Below, piece by piece: positions 36,232-43,385 of a stretch of DNA of 64,000 nt (the first letter of the stretch is position 1; each line of letters starts with the position of its first letter). A program made the translations under genes and the position numbers. The notes beneath the pieces are model-generated. The model was not told where the DNA came from. It worked only from the letters and a program-made list of their open reading frames with translations, and ran no database searches. The stretch is from positions 247,235-311,234 of the forward strand of contig NZ_BMZP01000004.1 of assembly GCF_014652855.1 (NCBI RefSeq). Direction: 5' to 3'. Origin of the DNA: Novosphingobium pokkalii. GTDB lineage: Bacteria > Pseudomonadota > Alphaproteobacteria > Sphingomonadales > Sphingomonadaceae.

Positions 36232-37647
36232 ATGCTCGGACCGCGCAAATCCCTGACCGATCTGACCCAACGCACATCCGGGCACGCCCTGGCCAAGACG
36301 CTGAGCTGGCCGCACCTGATCGCGCTGGGGGTGGGCGCGATCGTCGGCACGGGCATCTATACCCTCACCGGCGTCGGCGCGGAACGGGCCGGGCCGGCCG
36401 TCATCCTGGCCTTCGCCATTGCCGGCGCGGTCTGCGCCTGCGCAGCCCTGGCCTATGCCGAGATGGCAACGCTCATCCCGGCGGCGGGCAGCGCCTATAC
36501 TTTCAGCTATGTCGCGCTGGGTGAACAGCTCGCGTGGATCGTGGGGTGGAGCCTGATCCTGGAATACTCGCTGGCCTGCTCCACCGTGGCGGTAGGCTGG
36601 TCGGGCTATCTTGTCGGATGGATCGAATCCGCCGGCATCCACCTGCCGCACATGCTGCTGGTCGGCCCCCACGGCGGCGGGCTGGTCAACCTGCCAGCCG
36701 TGCTTGTCGCGCTGGGCGTGATGGGCCTGCTGGTGGCGGGCACGCGCGAAAGCGCCACGCTCAACATCGTGCTGGTGATCATCAAGCTGGTGGCGCTGTC
36801 GATCTTCGTGATCATGGCCCTGCCTGCATTCCAGGGCCATAACCTCCACCCGTTCATGCCCTATGGCTTTGGCAGCACGGAAATCGGTGGGGAAAAGCGC
36901 GGGGTGATGGCGGCGGCGGCCATCGTGTTCTTCGCGTTCTACGGGTTCGATGCCGTGGCGACCTCGGCCGAGGAAGCCAAGAATCCCGGCCGCGACCTGA
37001 CCATCGGCATCGTCGGCTCGATGCTGGTCTGCACGCTGATCTACATGGCCGTGGCCATTTCCGCGATCGGCGCCCTGCCGTTCCAGCAACTGGCCAACTC
37101 GCCCGAGCCGCTCGCGCTGGTGCTGCGCAGCCTGGGCCAGCCGATGGCCGCGCACCTCATCGCCCTGGCGGCCGTGATCGCGCTGCCTTCGGTGATCCTG
37201 GTCATGATGTATGGGCAAAGCCGCGTGTTCTTCGTGATGGCGCGCGACGGGCTGCTGCCCCGCGCGCTCGCCACGATCAGCCCGCGCACCGGCGCGCCGG
37301 TGCGGATCACGCTGCTGACCGGGATTTCCATCGCGATTGTCGCGGGCATCTTCCGCCTGGACGAGATCGCCGAACTGGCCAACGCCGGCACGCTGATCGC
37401 GTTCATGGCCGTGGGTGCCTGCCTGATGGTCCTGCGTCGCCGCGCCCCCGAACTGCCGCGCCTGTTCCGCTGCCCCCAGCCGATGCTGGTGGGCACGCTG
37501 ACGATCCTGGGCTGCGCCTATCTGCTGCTGAGCCTGCCCAGCGCCACGCTGGTGCGCTTTGCCGCGTGGAACGGGCTGGGGCTGGCCTTCTACCTGCTCT
37601 ACGGCCGCCGCCACAGCGACGCGGGACGAGCCGAGCGCCAGGCCTGA
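36232..37647 (+). CDS. APC-superfamily amino-acid permease
   Basis: This 471-residue transporter has 12 predicted helices. The first carries the APC signature GVGAIVGTGIYTLTG, followed by AYAEMATLIPAAGSAYTFSY, FFAFYGFDAVATSAEEAKNP and ARDGLLPRALATISPRTGAP, as in CAT/YfnA-type cationic or neutral amino-acid permeases. Given its divergent promoter with the D-hydroxyproline dehydrogenase and a shared operator, hydroxyproline uptake is the best guess. The start at 36232 follows AGAGGA. A bidirectional terminator follows the stop. Confidence 0.88.
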   Translation: MLGPRKSLTDLTQRTSGHALAKTLSWPHLIALGVGAIVGTGIYTLTGVGAERAGPAVILAFAIAGAVCACAALAYAEMATLIPAAGSAYTFSYVALGEQLAWIVGWSLILEYSLACSTVAVGWSGYLVGWIESAGIHLPHMLLVGPHGGGLVNLPAVLVALGVMGLLVAGTRESATLNIVLVIIKLVALSIFVIMALPAFQGHNLHPFMPYGFGSTEIGGEKRGVMAAAAIVFFAFYGFDAVATSAEEAKNPGRDLTIGIVGSMLVCTLIYMAVAISAIGALPFQQLANSPEPLALVLRSLGQPMAAHLIALAAVIALPSVILVMMYGQSRVFFVMARDGLLPRALATISPRTGAPVRITLLTGISIAIVAGIFRLDEIAELANAGTLIAFMAVGACLMVLRRRAPELPRLFRCPQPMLVGTLTILGCAYLLLSLPSATLVRFAAWNGLGLAFYLLYGRRHSDAGRAERQA

Positions 37648-37653
37648 CCTGAA

Positions 37654-37692
37654 AAAAGCCCCGCTGCGCAAGGCTGGTGCAGCGGGGCTTTT
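37654..37692. terminator. Bidirectional Rho-independent terminator, permease/epimerase
   Basis: AAAAGCCCCGCTGC (37654-37667) pairs perfectly with GCAGCGGGGCTTTT (37679-37692) around an 11-nt loop. The A and T ends allow it to work for both convergent genes. Confidence 0.93.
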
Positions 37693-37711
37693 CGCGTCGA
37701 GAATGAGGCGC

Positions 37712-38710
37712 TTACGTCACCTGAAAGCCGGACCAGAACGGGTCTTCGCGGTCGATCCAGATCGTGTTGAAGCCGGTCGCGACTGCCGAACCCTCGATCG
37801 AGGGAATGATCGCGGGCTGGTCGCCCAGCGTCACGGCCTGCTCCACCCGGCCGGTGAAACGCGAGCAGATATAGCTTTCGTGGACGAAGCTGTCGCCCAC
37901 CGCCAGCTTGCCCTGCGCGGCAAGGTGCGCGAGCCGGGCCGACGTGCCGGTGCCGCAGGGGCTGCGGTCGATCGCCTTGTCGCCATAGAACACCGCGTTG
38001 CGCCCATCGGCGCCTTCGTGCTTGGGCTTGTCGGTCCACAGCACGTGGCTGACGCCGCGAATGGTGGGATCGAGCGGATGCACCGGCTCGAACTTTTCGC
38101 GCACCGCCGCCCGCACCCGGTTGGACAGTTCGATGATCCGCGCCGCGCCCAGATCGTCCAGCCCGGTATAGGCGCCCTGCGGCTCGACAATGGCGTAATA
38201 GTTGCCGCCATAGGACACGTCGACCGACAGCGACCCGATGCCCTCGATGTCCACCGCGATGCCGCGCGCGGCGACATAGGAGGGCACGTTGGTGATCCGC
38301 ACCGAGGTGACCTTGGCCCCTTGCGTTGCATAGGCGATGTCGATCGTGCCGGCGGGCACTTCCACTTTCAGGCGGCCCGGCACGGCCGGCTGGATCAGCC
38401 CGTGTTCCAGGCCGAACGTGATGATCCCGATCGTGCCGTGGCCGCACATCGGCAGGCAGCCGCTGGTCTCGATGAACAGGATGCCGATGTCGTTGGCCGG
38501 ATCCACCGGCGGATAGAGAAACCCGCCCGACATCATGTCATGCCCGCGCGGCTCGAAGCACAGGCCGGTGCGGATCCAGTCGAACCGGGCCAGGAAATCC
38601 TGGCGCCGCTCCGACATCGAGGCCCCCTTCAACAGCGGAGCCCCGCCCGCAACGAGGCGGACGGGGTTCCCTGCGGTATGGCCATCGATGCAAAAGAACG
38701 TGTGGCGCAT
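37712..38710 (-). CDS. lhpA: 4-hydroxyproline 2-epimerase (proline racemase family)
   Basis: This 332-residue protein has both catalytic Cys of the family: MCGHGT (Cys89) and SPCGTGTS (Cys252). Two Cys mean a racemase or epimerase, whereas trans-3-hydroxyproline dehydratases have Thr at the second place. It interconverts trans-4-hydroxy-L-proline and cis-4-hydroxy-D-proline, the first step of hydroxyproline breakdown. It starts 10 bp after the DapA-type gene in the same operon. Proline racemase is the alternative, but the DapA-type deaminase and the FAD dehydrogenase nearby strongly favour hydroxyproline. Confidence 0.9.
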   Translation of the reverse strand: MRHTFFCIDGHTAGNPVRLVAGGAPLLKGASMSERRQDFLARFDWIRTGLCFEPRGHDMMSGGFLYPPVDPANDIGILFIETSGCLPMCGHGTIGIITFGLEHGLIQPAVPGRLKVEVPAGTIDIAYATQGAKVTSVRITNVPSYVAARGIAVDIEGIGSLSVDVSYGGNYYAIVEPQGAYTGLDDLGAARIIELSNRVRAAVREKFEPVHPLDPTIRGVSHVLWTDKPKHEGADGRNAVFYGDKAIDRSPCGTGTSARLAHLAAQGKLAVGDSFVHESYICSRFTGRVEQAVTLGDQPAIIPSIEGSAVATGFNTIWIDREDPFWSGFQVT

Positions 38711-38720
38711 CCCGTAAGCC

Positions 38721-39644
38721 TTACGCCAGTTCGGCGACGGGCGTGGGGGTGAGGTCAGGACGGGTTGCCGCCGCCTTTTCGACCATGGCGATCACTTCGG
38801 CGCGGCGCGCGCCCTGCAACACATAGCGCGGCGGCAGCACGCGCTCGGAACCACGGCCCATGACCTGCTCGGCCAGCTTGATCGACTGGACCAGATCGTG
38901 CTCGGCATCGAGGTGCAACAGCGGCATGAACCAGCGATAGATTTCCATCGCCTTGGCATGGTCGCCGCGCTGGAACGCATTGACCAGTTCCACCGATTCC
39001 TTGGGGAATGCGTTGGTGAGGCCCGAAACCCAGCCCTGCGCGCCCAGGAACAGGCCTTCCAGCGCCACGTCATCGAGCCCGGCAAACAGGACATAGCGAT
39101 CGCCGAATTCATTGCGGAAATCGGTGAAGCGGCGCGTATCCGGCGCGGATTCCTTGACCGCGACGATGTTTTCCACGTCGACCAGCGCCGCCAGCACGTC
39201 CTTGTCGATCACGGTGCGATAGGCCGGCGGGTTGTTGTAGAGCATGATCGGCAGGCCCATGCTCTGCGCCACGCCCTTGAAATGCGCGACCAGTTCATGC
39301 GCCTTGGGCACATAGACCATCGGCGGGAGCAGCATGATGCCATCGGCCCCGGCCTTTTCGGCCGCCTGGGCATAGCGCACGGCGCGGCGCGTATCGTATT
39401 CCGAACAGCCGGTGATCACCGGCACGCGGCCATCGACGACTTCGACAATGGCTGACAGCACCTGGACCTTCTCGTCGTATTCCAGCGAGTTGTTTTCGCC
39501 CACCGTGCCCAGCGCGATCACGCCGGTCACGCCGTCGCGGATCAGGTCATCGACCACGCGCTGGGTGTCGGCCAGATCGATCGACAGATCCTCGCGGATC
39601 TGCGTCGTGACTGCCGGGAACACACCCTTCCAACCGATTGCCAT
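38721..39644 (-). CDS. DapA-family lyase, probable pyrroline-4-hydroxy-2-carboxylate deaminase
   Basis: This 307-residue TIM-barrel aldolase has Schiff-base Lys164 (IVAVKES), Tyr136 (LYNNPPAY) and the GTVGENNSL substrate loop. In hydroxyproline pathways a DapA paralogue (LhpC/HypD) deaminates and dehydrates pyrroline-4-hydroxy-2-carboxylate to 2-oxoglutarate semialdehyde. Its neighbours are the epimerase downstream and operator B upstream. The start at 39644 follows AGGACGAA. The final enzyme of the route, 2-oxoglutarate-semialdehyde dehydrogenase, is not in the window. Sequence alone would also allow another DapA-type lyase; context decides. Confidence 0.85.
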   Translation of the reverse strand: MAIGWKGVFPAVTTQIREDLSIDLADTQRVVDDLIRDGVTGVIALGTVGENNSLEYDEKVQVLSAIVEVVDGRVPVITGCSEYDTRRAVRYAQAAEKAGADGIMLLPPMVYVPKAHELVAHFKGVAQSMGLPIMLYNNPPAYRTVIDKDVLAALVDVENIVAVKESAPDTRRFTDFRNEFGDRYVLFAGLDDVALEGLFLGAQGWVSGLTNAFPKESVELVNAFQRGDHAKAMEIYRWFMPLLHLDAEHDLVQSIKLAEQVMGRGSERVLPPRYVLQGARRAEVIAMVEKAAATRPDLTPTPVAELA

Positions 39645-39672
39645 GTAATTTCGTCCTGATATCGTTTGCTTG

Positions 39673-39692
39673 AAATATCGTATACTATATTT
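39673..39692. promoter_or_regulatory. Operator B, AAATATCGTATACTATATTT
   Basis: This 20-bp near-perfect palindrome (6 of 7 flanking pairs match around GTATAC) lies 29 bp upstream of the DapA-type start. It is the best-conserved of the four sites in this locus. Confidence 0.82.
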
Positions 39693-39711
39693 TTCACGAG
39701 TGCGCAACGAC

Positions 39712-40770
39712 TCATTTGCTTGCGCTGTCAGAGCGCACTCGCCCCCTGGCCAGAACCGACAGGATATCCTGGTGCAAAGCCACGGGAATGCGCAATCCTT
39801 CCTGGGCCGATCGCGCCCGCGCGACAAGCCGGCGGGTGCCTGGCAAGCGGGCACCTTGGCCCTCGATTGCGGCAAACAGCGCCTCGGCGCGCTGCAAATG
39901 GGCCTCTACACCCGCGCCGAGAAATCCGGCAGGGTCGATGGCCAGGATCAGTTCCCCGCCGATCGGCGAGCCGCCGCGCCCGGCATCGGCGGCCAGCGAT
40001 TCCGCGCTGGTCATGTCCCCGATCAACGGCCCGGCGATCAGTTCGACCATGGCCGCGAGCGCCGAGCCCTTGTGCGCGCCGAATGTGCGCATCGCGCCAT
40101 CGAGCACGGCGGCCGCATCGGTGGATGGCTGGCCCTGCGCGTCATAGCCCCATTCGGGCGGAACAGGCTTGCCCGCGCGGCGGTGCAGTTCGATCTCGCC
40201 GCGCGCCACGGCGCTGGTGGCAAAGTCGAACACGAACGGCGCCCGGCCCGGACGCGGCCAGGCAAAGGCGATGGGGTTGGTGCCGAACACTGGCCGGGTG
40301 CCGCCTTCCGGCGCGACCCAGGCATGGCTGGGCGTGAACGCCAGCGCCACCAGGCCTTCGCCCGCCAGCGCTTCCACTTCGGGCCAGAGCGCGGCAAAAT
40401 GCACGGCGTTGGTGATGGCCATGGCGGCAATCCCGTGGCGCCGCGCCTTGTCCACCAAGAGCGGCAGCCCGCGCGCGAACGGCAACTGGGCAAAGCCGCC
40501 CTGCCCGTCCACCCGCACCAGCGCCGGCGCCGGTTCGCTCACCTGCGGCACCGCCGCGCAGGCCACCACGCCACGCTCGATCGAATTGGCCGCCACCAGC
40601 AGGCGATAGAGCCCGTGCGACGCGCAGCCATCGCGCTCGCCAGCCACCATCGTCTGCGCCACGGCCGCAGCATGATCGGGCGCCAGCCCCCAGGCCGACA
40701 GCACCTGGCGGGCCAGGGCATCGGCCTCGTCCAGAGTCAGCGCGACCGTTTCGTCCGCTGCGCCGCTCAT
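39712..40770 (-). CDS. Malate/L-lactate dehydrogenase-family reductase (LhpD-like)
   Basis: This 352-residue protein of the Ldh2/YlbC family has ASHGLYRLLVAANSIERG, ITNAVHFAALWPEVE, RPVFGTNPIAFAWPRPG and FVFDFATSAVARGEIELHRR. Family members in hydroxyproline loci reduce pyrroline-2-carboxylate to L-proline with NAD(P)H (LhpD), or handle related imines. Here it would rescue pyrroline-2-carboxylate, for example from 3-hydroxyproline, or act on a hydroxyacid. Its ATG overlaps the GH127 stop (ATGA), so it is translated together with an exported arabinosidase, an unusual pairing. Confidence 0.8.
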   Translation of the reverse strand: MSGAADETVALTLDEADALARQVLSAWGLAPDHAAAVAQTMVAGERDGCASHGLYRLLVAANSIERGVVACAAVPQVSEPAPALVRVDGQGGFAQLPFARGLPLLVDKARRHGIAAMAITNAVHFAALWPEVEALAGEGLVALAFTPSHAWVAPEGGTRPVFGTNPIAFAWPRPGRAPFVFDFATSAVARGEIELHRRAGKPVPPEWGYDAQGQPSTDAAAVLDGAMRTFGAHKGSALAAMVELIAGPLIGDMTSAESLAADAGRGGSPIGGELILAIDPAGFLGAGVEAHLQRAEALFAAIEGQGARLPGTRRLVARARSAQEGLRIPVALHQDILSVLARGRVRSDSASK

Positions 40771-43154
40771 GCCTTTGCTCCGGCGGCGGTTTCGCCAGGC
40801 TTGGCGGTGACCACCCGCACTCCGAACACCGGCCCGGCCGAGCTGCGATCGGCGGGCACGAAGCGCACCTTGACCCGATCCTTGCCCCGCGTCAGCGCTT
40901 CGGGCAGTGGATAGTCCACGTCGAAGAACGCGCCGGGATGATCGTTGTCCAGCGTCTGCGTGGCGATCCGCACATTGTCGACCAGGATGTCGAACGTGCG
41001 CGCCCGCTCGCCGCCCCAATAGCTGGCCTGCAACACCAGCGGCCCCGGCTTCACTTTCATGGCGAACTCGAAATAGCCGCCAGATCGCGCATCGCGGCCG
41101 TTGCGGCCACGATAGACAACCGGATAGGAAATGTCGGAGGTCAGCCCATGGTCGCGCTCGGGCTGCATTTCGCCCAGGTGCATCACGTCGATGGAGCGCG
41201 CGGCCAGATCCTTTTGCCGCGCCTGCTCGGCCAGGAATGCGGCCTGCTCGGCTTTCCACCCCGCTTCGCTGAAGCGCTTGAAGTAGACCGCGCTGCGCCG
41301 GTCATACTGGCTGAAGAACGGCACGAAGGTCAGGTCTGCCGGCCGGATCAGCCCTGTGGTGTGATAACGCGGCCGATCGGAAACCATCGGCGCGAACGCC
41401 GCCAGCGGCGTCTCGCCGACCATCGCTGGGTCCACCCCGGCCCATGGCGCTTCGGCCGGGCCCAGGTCTGCGGCCATGACCAGCGGCCCGCGCAGCACCG
41501 CCACCGTATCGGTCGATCCAGCGGCATTCTCCAGGCGCAAGTCCAGCGGCAGATTCAGCGTGACCACGTCGCCCTTCTTCCACGCGCGGTGGACCAGGGC
41601 ATAGCCGTTGGTCGTGGCCACCGGAACCGGCAGTCCATTGACCGCCAGGCTGGCCTTGCCGTCTGCCCAGGCGGGAATGCGCAGCGCCAGGGCAAAGCGG
41701 CCCTGCTTCACCGCATCGAGCGAAAGGCGCACCTCCGGCTTGAACGGATAATCGGTGTCCAGCGTGGCCGTGACACCCTTGGCTTGCCAAGTTGCCGTCG
41801 CGGGGATGTAGAGATTGACGAACAGGGTGTCGTCGCCTTCCCAAAAGATCGAATCCCCGTGTTTGGCATGGCTTTCCATGCCCGAGCCGACACAGCACCA
41901 GAACACGTCCTCGCTCGGCCCGGAATATTCGCGCGCCGCCCCGCTCATCAACGGCGTCATGTAGGTAAACCCGCCGGTCGCCGGGTTCTGCGCCGCCATC
42001 ACATGGTTGAGATGCGCACGTTCATAGTAATCGAACAGCGCCCCATGCGGCTGCCAGCCATAGAGATGCCGGGTCAGCTTGAGCATGTTATAGGTGTTGC
42101 AGTGCTCGCAGGTGGACTCGGTGAGGTGCAGCGCGATGCTGTCCGGCTCGAAGAAATACTCGCGATCGGCGTTGCCGCCAATGACATAGCTGTGATGCCC
42201 GGTGACCCGCTCCCAGAAGAAGCGCGCGGCACGGCCCGGATCGTCCTTGCCGGTCAGTTCATGGATGCGCGCCAGCCCGATCAGCTTGGGCACTTGAGTA
42301 TTGGCGTGAAAGTTGGCGAGCTTATCTTCCTGCGCCACCAGCGGGCCGAGCACGCGGTTGTCGAAAATGCGCTCGGCCAGACGGATCCAGCGCGGATCGC
42401 CGGTCTGGGCATAGAGCTGGGCATAGCTTTCGTTGATGCCACCATATTCGCAGTTGAGCATGTCCTGCAATTGCTGGTCGTCCAGCGCGGCAAAGACCTT
42501 CTCGAAATAGCTGGCCAGACCGATGGCGACGTCGAGCGCCTGGGCATTGCCCCAGGCGGCATGGACATCGAGCAACCCGGCAAAATACTTGTGCACGGTG
42601 TAGAGCGGAGACCACGAACCGTTGAGATCGAAGCCGCCGGACTTGATCTGCCCCCGCATCACTTCGGGAAAGATCGCCTCGCCATCGATTATGGCGCCGT
42701 CCTTGGTCTTGCGCCCCAGCGCGCCGAAATAGCCATCGTGCCGCTGCGCCTGGCACAGCGCCAGTTCGCCCACGATATAGTCGGCGCGGCGGCGGCATTC
42801 GGCATTGCCGGTCTGCTGCCAGGCCAGCACCAGCGCAGTCATATAGTGGCCCAGCGAATGCCCGGCGATGGTATCGGATTCCCATCCGCCATAGATCGGC
42901 GCCTTCGGTTCCAGCCCGGCATACTTGCGGAAATTGTGCAGAAAGCGATCGGGGCTGAGCGACAGCAGGTAGTCCACGTTGACGTCCACCGCCGTGGCAT
43001 AGACCGAGGGACGCAGGCGCACGTCTTCCAGCGGCAGCGGGCGGGCGCGCAACGGCACCTTGGGGGCAACCACGGCCGCCCATGCCTTGAACGGAACCGA
43101 ACAGATTGCCAGGCTGGCAACCCCTGCCAGCCACTGGCGCCGATTGGCCTTCAT
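40767..43154 (-). CDS. Exported GH127 beta-L-arabinofuranosidase-like glycosidase
   Basis: This 795-residue protein has an N-terminal signal with Tat-like NRRQWLAG, cleaved near KAWAA. An (alpha/alpha)6 domain of the DUF1680/GH127 type contains SLGHYMTALVLAWQQTGN, WSPLYTVHKYFAGLLD and GINESYAQLY. The zinc and catalytic residues are CEHCNTYN (Glu350, Cys352) and FWCCVGSGMESH (Cys420, Cys421). In the characterised HypBA1 the equivalents are Glu338, Cys340, Cys417 and Cys418, almost the same spacing. HypBA1 releases L-arabinose from hydroxyproline-linked beta-arabinofuranosides of extensin. Long C-terminal beta domains follow. The start at 43154 follows TTAGGAG/GAGGGC and lies 20 bp from operator C. 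Confidence 0.9.
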   Translation of the reverse strand: MKANRRQWLAGVASLAICSVPFKAWAAVVAPKVPLRARPLPLEDVRLRPSVYATAVDVNVDYLLSLSPDRFLHNFRKYAGLEPKAPIYGGWESDTIAGHSLGHYMTALVLAWQQTGNAECRRRADYIVGELALCQAQRHDGYFGALGRKTKDGAIIDGEAIFPEVMRGQIKSGGFDLNGSWSPLYTVHKYFAGLLDVHAAWGNAQALDVAIGLASYFEKVFAALDDQQLQDMLNCEYGGINESYAQLYAQTGDPRWIRLAERIFDNRVLGPLVAQEDKLANFHANTQVPKLIGLARIHELTGKDDPGRAARFFWERVTGHHSYVIGGNADREYFFEPDSIALHLTESTCEHCNTYNMLKLTRHLYGWQPHGALFDYYERAHLNHVMAAQNPATGGFTYMTPLMSGAAREYSGPSEDVFWCCVGSGMESHAKHGDSIFWEGDDTLFVNLYIPATATWQAKGVTATLDTDYPFKPEVRLSLDAVKQGRFALALRIPAWADGKASLAVNGLPVPVATTNGYALVHRAWKKGDVVTLNLPLDLRLENAAGSTDTVAVLRGPLVMAADLGPAEAPWAGVDPAMVGETPLAAFAPMVSDRPRYHTTGLIRPADLTFVPFFSQYDRRSAVYFKRFSEAGWKAEQAAFLAEQARQKDLAARSIDVMHLGEMQPERDHGLTSDISYPVVYRGRNGRDARSGGYFEFAMKVKPGPLVLQASYWGGERARTFDILVDNVRIATQTLDNDHPGAFFDVDYPLPEALTRGKDRVKVRFVPADRSSAGPVFGVRVVTAKPGETAAGAKA

Positions 43155-43173
43155 GCCCTCAGAACTCCTAACG

Positions 43174-43191
43174 AATATCGTATACGTTATT
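43174..43191. promoter_or_regulatory. Operator C, GAATATCGTATACGTTAT
   Basis: An imperfect palindrome around GTATAC, 20 bp upstream of the GH127 start. It shares AATATCGTATAC with operator B exactly. Confidence 0.78.
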
Positions 43192-43269
43192 GATACAAGG
43201 GTGCCAAGGTGAGTCAACCCTCGCCCCTGCATGCCCATGGCAGCAAGACCAACCGATCAGGTCAAAAGC

Positions 43270-43290
43270 CATATCATATATCGTATAATC
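43270..43290. promoter_or_regulatory. Operator D, CATATCATATATCGTATAATC
   Basis: It has the ATATCGTATA half of the shared motif, with A replacing the final C of the core. It lies 96 bp upstream of the DUF5695 start and about 97 bp from operator C in the divergent promoter. It is weaker than the other sites. Confidence 0.65.
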
Positions 43291-43385
43291 TTCTTGACGC
43301 TCCTGTGGGTGCTCGCCATGAAATGGGCGATCACGGCCGGTCGATTGTTGATCACGACCTGTCCGCCAGACTCCAAGGACCGTCC

